DNA of 64,000 nt from Pseudotabrizicola formosa (GCF_002900965.1 NZ_PJOM01000003.1:186001-250000); one strand, 5' to 3'. Counted from the first letter of the stretch, positions 20,205-31,940 are shown. Program-made: numbers and translations. Notes: generated by a model from the letters alone, not told the origin.

Positions 20205-20564
20205 ATGGCTTTGAACAAAAGAGAGCTGTTCCTCAAGCGCCGCCTGCGCGTCCGGAACAAAATCAAGGCGATGTCGAACGGGCGCCTGCGCCTGTCCGTG
20301 CATCGGTCGTCCAAGAACATCAGCGTCCAGTTGATCGACGACGTGAAGGGCGTGACCGTTGCGTCCGCCTCCACGTTGGAGAAAGATCTGGGTCTGATCG
20401 GCAAGAACAACGTCGAGGCTGCGGCCAAGATCGGCGCTGCGATTGCAGAGCGGGCGAAGAAGGCCGGGGTTGAAGAAGTGTTCTTCGATCGTGGTGGTTT
20501 CCTCTTTCACGGTAAGATCAAGGCTTTGGCCGACGCTGCCCGTGAAGGCGGCCTGAAGTTCTGA
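20205..20564 (+). CDS. rplR: 50S ribosomal protein L18
   Basis: A 119-residue 5S rRNA-binding protein of the central protuberance. [39 protein letters not shown] and the C-terminal [26 protein letters not shown] match the family. The start at 20205 gives the standard length and follows the rplF stop by 10 bases with AAGGGTGG upstream. Confidence 0.99.
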   Translation: MALNKRELFLKRRLRVRNKIKAMSNGRLRLSVHRSSKNISVQLIDDVKGVTVASASTLEKDLGLIGKNNVEAAAKIGAAIAERAKKAGVEEVFFDRGGFLFHGKIKALADAAREGGLKF

Positions 20565-20575
20565 GGAGTTTGGAT

Positions 20576-21145
20576 ATGGCAGAACGTGAAAATCGGGGCC
20601 GCGGCGGCGATCGTCGTCAGGACTCCCGTGAGGAAACGCCCGAATTCGCTGACCGTCTGGTCGCGATCAACCGTGTTTCGAAAACCGTCAAGGGCGGCAA
20701 GCGCTTTGGCTTTGCAGCACTCGTCGTCGTCGGTGATCAGCGTGGTCGCGTCGGCTTCGGCAAGGGCAAGGCCAAAGAGGTGCCGGAGGCGATCCGCAAG
20801 GCAACCGAACAGGCCAAGCGCCAGATGATCCGGGTGCCGCTGAAGGACAGCCGCACCCTGCACCACGACATGGAAGGCCGCCACGGCGCCGGAAAAGTCG
20901 TGATGCGCACCGCCGTTGCGGGTACCGGGATCATCGCCGGTGGTCCAATGCGCGCCGTGTTCGAGATGCTGGGGATCCAGGACGTTGTTGCGAAGTCGAT
21001 CGGCTCGCAGAACCCCTACAACATGATCCGCGCCACCATCGACGGTCTGAAAGCAGAGACTTCGCCCCGCCAGGTGGCCGCACGTCGCGGCAAGAAGGTG
21101 GCCGAGATCCTGAAAAAGCCCGAAGCTGAAGTGCAGGAGGCCTGA
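20576..21145 (+). CDS. rpsE: 30S ribosomal protein S5
   Basis: A 189-residue protein involved in mRNA unwinding and decoding fidelity. The double-stranded RNA-binding fold shows as [29 protein letters not shown] and [55 protein letters not shown] follows. MAERENRG at 20576 is preferred over an in-frame TTG six bases earlier because GAGGAG lies at the right distance. It is followed closely by rpmD. Confidence 0.99.
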   Translation: MAERENRGRGGDRRQDSREETPEFADRLVAINRVSKTVKGGKRFGFAALVVVGDQRGRVGFGKGKAKEVPEAIRKATEQAKRQMIRVPLKDSRTLHHDMEGRHGAGKVVMRTAVAGTGIIAGGPMRAVFEMLGIQDVVAKSIGSQNPYNMIRATIDGLKAETSPRQVAARRGKKVAEILKKPEAEVQEA

Positions 21146-21147
21146 TC

Positions 21148-21345
21148 ATGACCGAAGCAAAGAAAACCATCGTCGTGCAGCAGGTGGCCTCCGCCGCCCG
21201 CCGCCCGGCCATCCAGACCGCGACCCTCAAGGGTCTGGGCCTGAACAAGATGAACCGCACCCGCGAGTTGGAAGACACACCTTCCGTCCGCGGCATGGTC
21301 AACAAGATCTCGCATCTTGTGAAGATCATCGAAGAGCGCGGATAA
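21148..21345 (+). CDS. rpmD: 50S ribosomal protein L30
   Basis: A 65-residue protein. [56 protein letters not shown] is the full L30 pattern. Only 2 bases separate it from rpsE. It ends this part of the spc gene run: a REP unit and an intrinsic terminator follow at once, and rplO is displaced by 1 kb. Confidence 0.98.
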   Translation: MTEAKKTIVVQQVASAARRPAIQTATLKGLGLNKMNRTRELEDTPSVRGMVNKISHLVKIIEERG

Positions 21346-21347
21346 GG

Positions 21348-21372
21348 TGCGGCGGGGTGAACCCCGCCCTAC
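21348..21372. repeat. Single REP unit after rpmD
   Basis: GGCGGGG-TGAA-CCCCGCC followed by CTAC, which is GTAG plus hairpin on the minus strand. It begins 2 bases after the rpmD stop and 11 bases before an intrinsic terminator. Confidence 0.88.
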
Positions 21373-21383
21373 CGCAGGACTTG

Positions 21384-21412
21384 CGCCCCGGGGGAAACCT
21401 CGGGGCGTTTTC
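21384..21412 (+). terminator. Intrinsic terminator after rpmD
   Basis: CGCCCCG and CGGGGCG form the stem, extended by inner G-rich pairing around a GAAA-containing loop, followed by TTTTC. It ends the rpmC-rpmD transcript before the accessory genes. Confidence 0.82.
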
Positions 21413-21480
21413 ATTAGGCGATGGCCCGCATGTTTGTTAACGCTTGTTCATACTCGTTAACATTTATTCAGGATTTTCTC

Positions 21481-21630
21481 ATGCGCCCTTTGTTTGCAGC
21501 CCTTGTTCTTCTTGGTGTTGCCACTTTCGGTCTGCAAGCGCAGGCCCATGGTGGAGGGTGCCGGAAAAGCTCGCCGCCCGGTCAGTGCTGCCACATGGAT
21601 AACGCGCAAGGCCGGGTGCATTGCCACTGA
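21481..21630 (+). CDS. Small secreted His/Cys-rich protein (YHYH-like)
   Basis: A 49-residue protein starting MRPLFAALVLLGVATFG, a signal peptide ending near QAQA. The mature part is only about 28 residues, with the pattern HGGGC-x7-GQCCHMDNAQGRVHCH. This resembles the short GCHxDxxTGxxHCH segments of YHYH/excalibur-like secreted proteins. Four cysteines and four histidines suggest disulphides or metal binding. The function is unknown. An earlier in-frame ATG at 21421 would place a non-signal-like stretch in front and is not favoured. It lies 61 bases before ectC. Confidence 0.6.
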   Translation: MRPLFAALVLLGVATFGLQAQAHGGGCRKSSPPGQCCHMDNAQGRVHCH

Positions 21631-21691
21631 TGTCTTGACGCAAGGCCATCTGTCACAGCACCATCAGGCGTTCACCGCGCCAGAGGTTTTC

Positions 21692-22078
21692 ATGATTGTC
21701 CGTTCCCTCGCCTCCATCCTGAACACCGCAGCCCATGTGACGGGCGACAGCTTTGAAAGCCGCCGGATTTTGCTGGCTGCTGACGGGCTTGGCTATTCCC
21801 TGCATGACACGATCTGCAAGGAAGGCACCGAGCAGGTGTTGCAGTACAAGAACCACATCGAAACGAATTACGTCATCGAAGGTGAAGGCGAGGTGGAGAA
21901 TGTGGCGACCGGCGAGGTGTTTGCGCTGACCCCCGGCACGGTCTATGTGCTGGACCGGCACGAGGCGCACATCCTGCGCGCGCAACGCGGCGACATGCGG
22001 ATCATCTGCGTGTTCACGCCCGCCCTGACCGGACAAGAGGCGCATGACGCCGACGGGAGTTATCCGGCGGCGGGGTAG
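21692..22078 (+). CDS. ectC: Orphan ectoine synthase EctC
   Basis: A 128-residue cupin resembling EctC, which cyclises N-gamma-acetyl-diaminobutyrate to the compatible solute ectoine. MIVRSLASILNTAAHV opens as in EctC. SRRILLAADGLGYSLHDT, YKNHIETNYVIEGEGEVEN, GTVYVLDRHEAHILRA and VFTPALTGQEAHDADGSYP follow the family in order, including the metal-site region. Length matches (about 130). No ectA, ectB or ask gene is adjacent, so it cannot make ectoine from aspartate semialdehyde by itself. Solitary ectC genes are known in other bacteria. It is inserted between rpmD and rplO. Confidence 0.9.
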   Translation: MIVRSLASILNTAAHVTGDSFESRRILLAADGLGYSLHDTICKEGTEQVLQYKNHIETNYVIEGEGEVENVATGEVFALTPGTVYVLDRHEAHILRAQRGDMRIICVFTPALTGQEAHDADGSYPAAG

Positions 22079-22090
22079 GGGGGCAAGGGA

Positions 22091-22165
22091 TGGCGGGGTG
22101 AACCCCGCCCTACCGCGAGACTATAGCGCCATGGATGATCCGGTAGGGCGGGGTTCACCCCGCCA
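22091..22165. repeat. Inverted REP pair (BIME) after ectC
   Basis: A left unit, GGCGGGG-TGAA-CCCCGCC-CTACC, and a right unit, GGTAG plus GGCGGGG-TTCA-CCCCGCC, are exact mirror images around a 28-base centre. The element starts 13 bases after the ectC stop. Confidence 0.92.
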
Positions 22166-22227
22166 CCCGCAGTCCGCCAATCCGCTTGCCTAACACCCCC
22201 GCAGCCATTATACGCCCACGGTGGACC

Positions 22228-22279
22228 CTTGCGGGCCACAGAATCAAAACCTGTGGCCGCTTGCGGTCCACAAAATCAA
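22228..22279. repeat. Direct repeats and hairpin upstream of rplO
   Basis: Two 20-base copies, CTTGCGGGCCACAGAATCAA (22228-22247) and CTTGCGGTCCACAAAATCAA (22260-22279), differ at two positions. Between them GGCCACAG can pair with CTGTGGCC. They lie 65 bases upstream of rplO in a 178-base gap otherwise without features; a role as operator or leader structure is possible. Confidence 0.7.
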
Positions 22280-22343
22280 CAAGAAATGCCGTGTTGTCCC
22301 CTCCCGTCGCAGGCGGGGACGTTCCGGCGATGGAGAGTGCGAC

Positions 22344-22814
22344 ATGAAACTGAATGAACTTCGTGACAATGACGGCGCGTCGAAAAAGCAAAAGCGCGTT
22401 GCCCGTGGCCCCGGTTCGGGCAAGGGCAAGACCGCTGGCCGTGGTATCAAGGGCCAGAAATCGCGTTCCGGCGTGGCCATCGGTGGCTATGAAGGCGGCC
22501 AGATGCCGCTGTACCGTCGCTTGCCAAAGCGCGGCTTCACCAAGCCGAACCGCAAGGAATACGCGGTCATCAACCTGGGCCTGATCGAGAAATTCGTCGA
22601 AGCCGGCAAGTTGGACATCAAGGTGGACCTGACCGAGGACGTGCTGGTTGCCGCTGGCCTGACCAATCACAAGCGTGACGGTATCCGCATCCTGAACAAG
22701 GGCGAGATCAAATCGGCCGTCAAACTGGTGGTTTCGGGCGCTTCCGCTGCGGCGGTAGAGGCCATCAAGGCAGCTGGTGGGTCGATCACTCTTCCGGCGG
22801 CAGCGGCTGAGTAA
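22344..22814 (+). CDS. rplO: 50S ribosomal protein L15
   Basis: A 156-residue late-assembly protein. [43 protein letters not shown] and [16 protein letters not shown] are diagnostic. The ATG at 22344 follows GGAGAG. In typical spc operons it directly follows rpmD; here ectC and a REP pair separate them, so a promoter of its own is expected in 22166-22343. Confidence 0.99.
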   Translation: MKLNELRDNDGASKKQKRVARGPGSGKGKTAGRGIKGQKSRSGVAIGGYEGGQMPLYRRLPKRGFTKPNRKEYAVINLGLIEKFVEAGKLDIKVDLTEDVLVAAGLTNHKRDGIRILNKGEIKSAVKLVVSGASAAAVEAIKAAGGSITLPAAAAE

Positions 22815-22933
22815 GCCACTTGGGGCCAATTGGGTGTTGTGAGCGGCCCCAAGGTCGCTTACATCAGCTTTAGTTTTCCCGCGCCGCCGACCGGAGAACG
22901 GTCCGGCGGCGCTGTCTTTGAAAGAGACCGGAC

Positions 22934-24292
<1,359 letters not shown>

Positions 24293-24295
24293 CCC

Positions 24296-24880
24296 ATGGC
24301 AAACATCATTCTTCTGGGGCCTCCCGGGGCCGGTAAGGGCACGCAGGCCAAACGTCTGGTGGAAGAGCGTGGCATGGTGCAGCTGTCCACCGGGGACATG
24401 CTTCGTGCGGCCAAGACCAGTGGCACCGACATGGGCCGCCGGGTTGCCGAGGTGATGGAACGGGGGGCCCTGGTCACCGATGAGATCGTGATTGGTCTGA
24501 TCGACGAGCAACTGACCAAAGGGGCTGCCGGGGGGTTCATCTTTGACGGCTTCCCCCGTACGCTGAAACAGGCGGACGCTCTGTCTGCCTTGCTGGCGGA
24601 CAAGGGCTTGGCTCTGGACGCGGTGATCGAGCTTTCGGTCGACGATGCGGCCCTTGTCGGTCGTATCGTGAAGCGCGCCGAAGAGGCGCGGCTGAACGGT
24701 GAGCCTGTTCGCCGCGACGACACGCCCGAAGTCTTCGAAGTGCGCCTGCGCGAGTATTACAAGAACACCGCACCGCTGATCGGCTATTACTATGCCAAGG
24801 GCGCCCTCGTCTCCGTTGACGGGCTGGCAGAGATGGACGCGGTCAGTGCGGACATCGCGAAAATTCTTGACAAGGCCTGA
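24296..24880 (+). CDS. adk: Adenylate kinase
   Basis: A 194-residue enzyme converting AMP and ATP to two ADP. The P-loop is [19 protein letters not shown] binds AMP, and [14 protein letters not shown] is the signature. The lid region ([21 protein letters not shown]) is the short form without the extended zinc-binding lid, which explains the length below the 214 of E. coli. It lies 3 bases after secY. A 177-base gap follows, with a hairpin (CCGCCCT/AGGGCGG near 24892-24910) but no certain promoter. Confidence 0.99.
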   Translation: MANIILLGPPGAGKGTQAKRLVEERGMVQLSTGDMLRAAKTSGTDMGRRVAEVMERGALVTDEIVIGLIDEQLTKGAAGGFIFDGFPRTLKQADALSALLADKGLALDAVIELSVDDAALVGRIVKRAEEARLNGEPVRRDDTPEVFEVRLREYYKNTAPLIGYYYAKGALVSVDGLAEMDAVSADIAKILDKA

Positions 24881-25057
24881 AAAACCGGTCGCCGCCCTTG
24901 ACGAGGGCGGTGTTTGCCCATAAAGCACAGCGTCCCGGCACGGAATCGTGCCGAGGTTTCCCATTTCCGGGAAGAGCATCATCCGGGTCATGCCCTGATG
25001 GAGTTGTGAAAAAAGGTTCTGGCACCACGGAACCGCAACATTGAAAAGGACACACGT

Positions 25058-25426
25058 TTGGCACGTATTGCTGGCGTAAACATCCCGACCCAGAAACGGG
25101 TTCCGATCGCCCTCACCTACATCACCGGTATTGGCCCCGCCAATGCTGAAACTGTCTGCGCTTCGCTCAACATCGACCGCGCCCGTCGCGTCAACGAATT
25201 GTCTGATGCCGAAGTGCTGGCGATCCGCGAATTCATCGATGCGAACTTCACCGTTGAAGGTGATCTGCGTCGGGAAGTCTCGATGAACATCAAGCGTTTG
25301 ATGGACCTTGGCTGCTATCGCGGCCTGCGTCACCGCAAGGGCCTGCCGGTCCGCGGTCAGCGCACCCATACCAATGCTCGCACCCGCAAGGGCCCCGCAA
25401 AAGCCATCGCTGGCAAGAAGAAATAA
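25058..25426 (+). CDS. rpsM: 30S ribosomal protein S13 (TTG start)
   Basis: A 122-residue protein of the 30S head, contacting the P-site t[28 protein letters not shown] and [36 protein letters not shown] are canonical. The start is TTG: family length and an AAAGGA ribosome site 8 bases upstream place it at 25058, and no ATG or GTG fits. It opens the alpha operon, which must have a promoter in the adk-rpsM gap. Confidence 0.97.
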   Translation: MARIAGVNIPTQKRVPIALTYITGIGPANAETVCASLNIDRARRVNELSDAEVLAIREFIDANFTVEGDLRREVSMNIKRLMDLGCYRGLRHRKGLPVRGQRTHTNARTRKGPAKAIAGKKK

Positions 25427-25441
25427 GGGGAGCAGACAGTT

Positions 25442-25837
25442 ATGGCACGCGATACCAAAGCATCCCGCACCAAGAAAAAAGAGCGCAAGAATATCGCCGC
25501 TGGCGTTGTTCATGTGAACTCTTCGTTCAACAACACCAAGATCCTGATTTCTGACGTTCAGGGCAACGCAATTTCTTGGTCGTCCTCGGGCACCATGGGC
25601 TTCAAGGGCTCGCGCAAGTCGACGCCTTATGCCGCCCAGATGGCCGCCGAAGATGCGGCACGCAAGGCTCAGGAACATGGCATGAAGACCGTAGAGGTTG
25701 AAGTGCAGGGTCCGGGTTCGGGCCGTGAATCGGCGCTTCGCGCTCTGGCCGCTGTTGGCCTGAACATCACCTCGATCCGCGACGTGACCCCGCTGGCGCA
25801 CAACGGTTGCCGCCCGCCAAAGCGTCGTCGCGTCTGA
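25442..25837 (+). CDS. rpsK: 30S ribosomal protein S11
   Basis: A 131-residue protein of the 30S platform. [51 protein letters not shown] and the C-terminal [23 protein letters not shown] match the family completely. It lies 15 bases after rpsM. A strong hairpin follows before rpoA. Confidence 0.99.
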   Translation: MARDTKASRTKKKERKNIAAGVVHVNSSFNNTKILISDVQGNAISWSSSGTMGFKGSRKSTPYAAQMAAEDAARKAQEHGMKTVEVEVQGPGSGRESALRALAAVGLNITSIRDVTPLAHNGCRPPKRRRV

Positions 25838-25853
25838 TTGACAGATATACTGT

Positions 25854-25883
25854 CGGGCCGTGCGACCTCGCACGGCCCGATTT
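25854..25883 (+). terminator. Hairpin between rpsK and rpoA
   Basis: CGGGCCGTGCG and CGCACGGCCCG form a perfect 11-bp stem with an ACCT loop, followed only by ATTTC. The weak T-run suggests attenuation rather than full termination within the alpha operon. Confidence 0.6.
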
Positions 25884-25956
25884 CGGCATTTAAGGACCCT
25901 CGGGCGTCCCACCGCTTGCTGGACATGGGCAATGGGACAAGAATGGAGGCGACAGC

Positions 25957-26973
25957 ATGATCCATAAGAACTGGCAAGAACTGATCAAACCGACGCAACT
26001 GGTTGTGAAACCGGGCGCGGATGCGGCGCGCGTGGCGACTGTGATCGCCGAACCGCTGGAGCGTGGCTTCGGCCTGACGCTGGGCAACGCCCTGCGCCGC
26101 GTGCTGATGTCGTCGCTGCAAGGCGCGGCCATCACATCCGTCCAGATCGACAACGTGCTGCATGAATTTTCCAGCGTCGCTGGCGTGCGCGAAGACGTGA
26201 CCGACATCGTGCTCAACCTCAAAGGCGTGTCCATCAAGATGGACGTCGAGGGGCCGAAGCGCCTGTCGATCTCGGCCAAGGGTCCGGGCGTGGTGACGGC
26301 GGCGGATATCTCGGAATCGAACGGCATCGAGATTCTGAACCGCGAACATGTGATCTGCCATCTGGATGATGGGGCCGACGTGTTCATGGAACTCACCGTG
26401 AACACCGGCAAAGGCTATGTTTCGGCCGACAAGAACCGCCCGGAAGACGCGCCGATCGGGTTGATCCCGATTGATGCGATCTATTCGCCGGTGAAGAAGG
26501 TCAGCTACGAAGTGCAGCCCACCCGTGAGGGCCAGGTGCTGGACTATGACAAGCTGACCATGAAAGTCGAAACCGACGGCAGCCTGACGCCGGATGACGC
26601 CGTGGCCTATGCCGCGCGCATCCTGCAGGACCAGCTGTCGATCTTCGTCAACTTCGACGAGCCGGAATCGGCGAAGCTGGGCGAAGTCGATGCAGGGCTG
26701 GAATTCAACCCGCTGCTGCTGAAGAAAGTTGATGAGCTGGAGCTTTCTGTCCGCTCGGCCAACTGCCTGAAGAACGACAACATCGTCTATATCGGCGATC
26801 TGATCCAGAAAACCGAAGCCGAGATGCTCCGCACCCCGAACTTTGGCCGCAAGTCCTTGAACGAGATCAAGGAAGTGCTGTCGGGCATGGGCCTGCACCT
26901 GGGCATGGAAGTCGAAGACTGGCCGCCAGAGAACATCGAAGATCTGGCCAAGCGCTTCGAAGATCAATTCTGA
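25957..26973 (+). CDS. rpoA: RNA polymerase alpha subunit
   Basis: A 338-residue subunit that dimerises to nucleate RNA polymerase assembly. The N-terminal domain shows [25 protein letters not shown] and [10 protein letters not shown]. The C-terminal domain that binds promoter UP elements and activators is [21 protein letters not shown] through [21 protein letters not shown]. It starts behind GGAGGCGACAGC. A single REP unit follows its stop before rplQ. Confidence 0.99.
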   Translation: MIHKNWQELIKPTQLVVKPGADAARVATVIAEPLERGFGLTLGNALRRVLMSSLQGAAITSVQIDNVLHEFSSVAGVREDVTDIVLNLKGVSIKMDVEGPKRLSISAKGPGVVTAADISESNGIEILNREHVICHLDDGADVFMELTVNTGKGYVSADKNRPEDAPIGLIPIDAIYSPVKKVSYEVQPTREGQVLDYDKLTMKVETDGSLTPDDAVAYAARILQDQLSIFVNFDEPESAKLGEVDAGLEFNPLLLKKVDELELSVRSANCLKNDNIVYIGDLIQKTEAEMLRTPNFGRKSLNEIKEVLSGMGLHLGMEVEDWPPENIEDLAKRFEDQF

Positions 26974-26978
26974 TAGCG

Positions 26979-27003
26979 GAGGGCGGGGTTAACCCCGCCC
27001 TAC
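26979..27003. repeat. Single REP unit between rpoA and rplQ
   Basis: GGCGGGG-TTAA-CCCCGCC flanked by GGAG on the left and CTAC (GTAG on the minus strand) on the right, so both known REP tetranucleotide variants border one hairpin. It starts 6 bases after the rpoA stop. Confidence 0.88.
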
Positions 27004-27109
27004 CCAAAATGCCCGGAGTGCCGGGGAAAACTGGCGAAAGCCCAAGGTGAGTGCAGCCGCACGTAGGCCGCACCGGACAAAGCAAAACACGCGTCTTTAG
27101 GAGATTTCC

Positions 27110-27523
27110 ATGCGTCACTCGAACGGCTACCGCAAACTGAACCGGACCCATGAACACCGCAAAGCGATGTTCGCAAACATGGCCGGTTCGCTGATTGAAC
27201 ATGAACAGATCAAGACCACCTTGCCGAAGGCCAAGGAACTGCGCCCGATCATCGAAAAGCTGATCACCCTGGCCAAGCGCGGCGACCTGCACGCCCGTCG
27301 TCAGGCACATTCGCAGCTCAAGCAGGACATGCACACCGCGCGCCTGTTCGAAATCCTGGGCCCGCGCTACAAGGACCGTCAGGGCGGTTATGTGCGCGTG
27401 CTGAAGGCGGGTTTCCGCTACGGTGACATGGCGCCGATGGCGATCATCGAATTCGTCGATCGTGACCCGAATGCCAAAGGCGCTGCCGACCACGCCCGCA
27501 CCGAAGCGTTCGAGGCAGAATAA
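27110..27523 (+). CDS. rplQ: 50S ribosomal protein L17
   Basis: A 137-residue protein of the exit-tunnel rim. [46 protein letters not shown] is the classic start, followed by [39 protein letters not shown]. It ends the alpha operon, with an intrinsic terminator 30 bases downstream. Confidence 0.99.
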   Translation: MRHSNGYRKLNRTHEHRKAMFANMAGSLIEHEQIKTTLPKAKELRPIIEKLITLAKRGDLHARRQAHSQLKQDMHTARLFEILGPRYKDRQGGYVRVLKAGFRYGDMAPMAIIEFVDRDPNAKGAADHARTEAFEAE

Positions 27524-27552
27524 GCCACCCGGCCACCCGGCCAGAGTTTCGC

Positions 27553-27589
27553 AAAGCCCGCCCCGGCAACGGTGGCGGGCTTTGTCGTT
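27553..27589 (+). terminator. Intrinsic terminator of the alpha operon
   Basis: AAAGCCCGCC and GGCGGGCTTT pair perfectly over 10 bp around an 11-base loop, followed by a T-rich tail (TTTGTCGTT). It begins 30 bases after rplQ. Confidence 0.82.
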
Positions 27590-27672
27590 CCAAGTGGTCG
27601 TTGGATCTGCGCAAGCGGTTGAAATTGCGCAGCCCCTTGCCATATCGCTGTCACAACCGCGAAGGGATGCCC

Positions 27673-29049
<1,377 letters not shown>

Positions 29050-29081
29050 CGAAGCCGGGCGCGGGGCGGTATCGTCACCTG

Positions 29082-30395
29082 ATGGCAGATCTTTTTGACA
29101 CCGCCGCCGCAACCCCCAAAGCCGAAGGCCCCCGGCCTTTGGCCGATCGTCTGCGCCCGCAAACGCTGACCGAGGTGATCGGGCAAGCGCATGTGCTGGG
29201 CCCCGAGGGGCCACTGGGGGCAATGCTGGCCGCCAGATCACTGTCGTCGCTGATCCTGTGGGGGCCGCCGGGGGTGGGCAAGACCACGATCGCGCGTCTG
29301 TTGGCGCAAGAGACGGATCTGGCCTTTGTCCAGATCTCGGCGATTTTTACCGGCGTGCCGGATCTGCGCAAAGTGTTCGAATCCGCCAAGATCCGGCGGC
29401 AAAACGGACAAGGGACATTGCTTTTTGTCGATGAAATCCATCGCTTCAACAAGGCACAGCAGGACGGCTTCCTGCCCTATATGGAGGATGGCACGATCCT
29501 TCTTGTCGGGGCCACCACCGAAAACCCCAGTTTCGAGCTGAATGCCGCCCTGATGTCGCGCGCGCAGGTCATCGTTCTTGAACGCCTGAGCCTTGCCGAT
29601 CTGGAACGCATGATGCAGCGCGCCGAAAAGGAGCTTGCGCGCGTGCTGCCTCTCACCGGGGAGGCCCGCGAAACGCTGCTGGAAATGGCCGATGGCGACG
29701 GGCGGGCGCTGCTTAATTTGGTCGAGCAGGTGGCGGCGTGGCGGATCGACAAACCCATGGACCGCGATCAGCTGGCCACCCGCCTGATGCGTCGTGCCGC
29801 CAAATACGACAAGTCCGGCGAAGAGCATTACAACCTGATCAGTGCCCTGCACAAATCGGTGCGCGGGTCAGACCCGGATGCAGCGCTGTACTGGTTTGCC
29901 CGGATGCTGGAAGGCGGCGAAGATCCGCGCTTTCTGGCCCGCCGCCTGACCCGGATGGCGGTGGAGGATATCGGTCTGGCCGAACCGCAGGCCCATTCGA
30001 TCTGTCTGGACGCCTGGAACACCTATGAACGGCTTGGCAGCCCGGAGGGCGAGCTGGCCTTGGCCAATGCGGTGGTCTACCTTGCCCTCGCCCCGAAATC
30101 GAACGCGGTCTATGTGGCTTACAAGGCCGCGCGGGCAACTGCGCGCGAGACCGGCAGCCAGATGCCGCCGCGCCATATCCTGAACGCACCGACGAAGATG
30201 ATGAAGGACATCGGCTATGGCGCGGGTTACGCCTATGACCATGAGGCCGAGGATGGCTTTTCCGGGCAGGATTATTTTCCCGAAGGCATGAAGCGCCCGG
30301 TGTTCTATCTGCCCCCCGAACGCGGATATGAGCGTGAGCTGAAAAAGCGGGTGGAGTATTTTGCCAAGCTGCGGGCCAAACGTCAGGGCGGCTAG
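29082..30395 (+). CDS. rarA: Replication-associated recombination protein A (AAA+ ATPase)
   Basis: A 437-residue AAA+ ATPase of the RarA/MgsA/WRNIP1 family acting at stalled forks. ADRLRPQTLTEVIGQAHVLG opens the protein. Walker A is GPPGVGKTT, Walker B LLFVDEIHRFNKAQQD, sensor 1 GATTENPSFELNAALMSRAQ. The C-terminal tetramerisation part shows YNLISALHKSVRGSDPDAALYWFARML and PKSNAVYVAYKAA. Length is standard. It lies between the Deg protease and crcB. Confidence 0.97.
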   Translation: MADLFDTAAATPKAEGPRPLADRLRPQTLTEVIGQAHVLGPEGPLGAMLAARSLSSLILWGPPGVGKTTIARLLAQETDLAFVQISAIFTGVPDLRKVFESAKIRRQNGQGTLLFVDEIHRFNKAQQDGFLPYMEDGTILLVGATTENPSFELNAALMSRAQVIVLERLSLADLERMMQRAEKELARVLPLTGEARETLLEMADGDGRALLNLVEQVAAWRIDKPMDRDQLATRLMRRAAKYDKSGEEHYNLISALHKSVRGSDPDAALYWFARMLEGGEDPRFLARRLTRMAVEDIGLAEPQAHSICLDAWNTYERLGSPEGELALANAVVYLALAPKSNAVYVAYKAARATARETGSQMPPRHILNAPTKMMKDIGYGAGYAYDHEAEDGFSGQDYFPEGMKRPVFYLPPERGYERELKKRVEYFAKLRAKRQGG

Positions 30396-30522
30396 GGCGC
30401 GGCGGTGGAAGGGGGCAGACAGGCGCGTGCGGGCTTGGATCTTCCGGCGAAGACGGCACAGCGGGCGGGTCGGATACGGCGCGCACGTTGACAAATCCGT
30501 CCATCCGCCGCAAAGACCGCCT

Positions 30523-30897
30523 ATGATCCTGACCCTGTCTCATGTCGCCCTTGGTGGGGCCATTGGTGCATGCCTGCGCTATCTGGTTAATCTTGCCAGC
30601 CTGCGTGTGTTTGGCCCGGGCTTTCCCTATGGGACGCTGCTGGTCAATGTGGCGGGGTCCTTCCTGATGGGGGTGCTGGTGGTGATGCTTGCGGAAAAGG
30701 GCGGACTGCGACTGGCGCCGTTTCTGATGACCGGCATCCTTGGCGGCTTCACCACATTTTCGGCCTTTTCGCTCGACACCGTTACCCTGTGGGAGCGCGG
30801 GCAAAGCTGGCTTTCGCTGGGCTATGTCGGGGCCTCGGTCTTTCTCTCGCTTGCTGCACTTGTGGCCGGCCTCCAACTTGCAAGGTCCATGATATGA
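30523..30897 (+). CDS. crcB: Fluoride ion channel CrcB/FluC
   Basis: A 124-residue, four-helix membrane protein exporting fluoride as a dual-topology dimer. GGAIGACLRYLVNL, GTLLVNVAGSFLMG and GGFTTFSAFSLDTV, which carries the TTFS pore motif, are diagnostic. MILTLSHVALGG at 30523 fits the family; the frame extends upstream without homology. I saw no fluoride-riboswitch consensus in the 127 bases upstream. The stop overlaps the rluC start (ATGA). Confidence 0.95.
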   Translation: MILTLSHVALGGAIGACLRYLVNLASLRVFGPGFPYGTLLVNVAGSFLMGVLVVMLAEKGGLRLAPFLMTGILGGFTTFSAFSLDTVTLWERGQSWLSLGYVGASVFLSLAALVAGLQLARSMI

Positions 30898-31940
30898 GCG
30901 GCGTGTTAAACCTGACGGTGTCCGAAGATGAAGGCGAACAGCGGCTGGACAGGTGGTTCAAGCGCCGCTTTCCGCAGCTGACCCAGGGCCATGTCGAAAA
31001 GATGTGCCGCACCGGGCAGATCCGGGTCGATGGCGCCCGGGCCAAGGCGGCCGATCGTATTGCCCCCGGCCAGACCATCCGCGTGCCGCCCTTGCCAGAT
31101 ACCGAGGCCCCAAGCCGCTCACCCGAAAGCCGGATTTCGGCGGCCGATACCAAGCTGATCCAGAACGCCGTGCTGTGGAAGGATGAGCATATCATCATTC
31201 TCAACAAGCCTGCCGGCCTGCCGTCGCAAGGCGGATCGGGGCAGGGCGACCGGCATGTTGACGGCTTGGCCGAAGCCTTGAAATTCGGCTACAAGGAAAA
31301 GCCCAAACTGGTCCACCGGCTGGACAAGGACACTTCGGGCCTTCTGATGCTGGCCCGCACCGACCGGGTGGCGCGCGCCCTGTCCGAGGCGCTGCGCCAC
31401 CGCAACACCCGCAAGATCTATTGGGCGCTGGTCGCGGGCGTGCCGCATCCGCGTCAGGGCAGCATCAAATACGGGCTGATGAAGGCCCCCGGTGGCGGGC
31501 GTGGCGGCGAGGGCGAAAAGATGCTGTGCATCCACCCCGCCAAGATGGCCGAATTCCCCGATGCCAAACGCGCCCACACCGACTTTTTCACGCTCTGGTT
31601 CCTCGGCACCCGGATGAGCTGGATGGCGCTGGAGCCGGTCACCGGCCGCACCCACCAGCTGCGCGCACATCTGGCCGAACTCGGCCACCCCATCATCGGC
31701 GATGGCAAATACGGCAGCTCCGCGCAGGAAAATATGGGCGATGGCTGGGGCGCGCAGGCGGGCGGCGAGATGTCCAAGAAAATGCACCTGCACGCCCGGA
31801 GTCTGTCAGTCCAGCACCCGATCACCAAGGAAATGATGACCTTTACCGCACCCTTGCCCGAACACATGGCACGGACCTGGAAGCTGCTGGACTGGAACGA
31901 GAAAGACGTGCCCGCCGACCCGTTCGAGAGTCTGCGGTGA
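30894..31940 (+). CDS. rluC: RluC/RluD-type 23S rRNA pseudouridine synthase
   Basis: A 348-residue enzyme. An N-terminal S4 RNA-binding domain (QRLDRWFKRRFPQLTQGHVEKMCRTGQIRVDG) precedes the RluA-family catalytic domain. The active-site aspartate is in HRLDKDTSGLLM, and GRTHQLRAHLAELGHPIIGDGKYG is the second signature. RluC is favoured over RluD from overall resemblance, but substrate positions cannot be read from sequence. It is coupled to crcB upstream and to the ATP12 gene downstream by 4-base overlaps. Confidence 0.93.
   Translation: MSGVLNLTVSEDEGEQRLDRWFKRRFPQLTQGHVEKMCRTGQIRVDGARAKAADRIAPGQTIRVPPLPDTEAPSRSPESRISAADTKLIQNAVLWKDEHIIILNKPAGLPSQGGSGQGDRHVDGLAEALKFGYKEKPKLVHRLDKDTSGLLMLARTDRVARALSEALRHRNTRKIYWALVAGVPHPRQGSIKYGLMKAPGGGRGGEGEKMLCIHPAKMAEFPDAKRAHTDFFTLWFLGTRMSWMALEPVTGRTHQLRAHLAELGHPIIGDGKYGSSAQENMGDGWGAQAGGEMSKKMHLHARSLSVQHPITKEMMTFTAPLPEHMARTWKLLDWNEKDVPADPFESLR

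Noticed and set aside
24898-24925. Promoter of the alpha operon, TTGACG with CATAAA or ATAAAG
   Set aside because: Spacing is 15-16 bases and the -35 overlaps a hairpin arm; too weak to call, although a promoter somewhere in this gap is likely.
30396-30522. Possible fluoride riboswitch upstream of crcB
   Set aside because: The gene context fits, but the conserved GGCGATGG...GTTCGCC elements of the crcB motif are not present.
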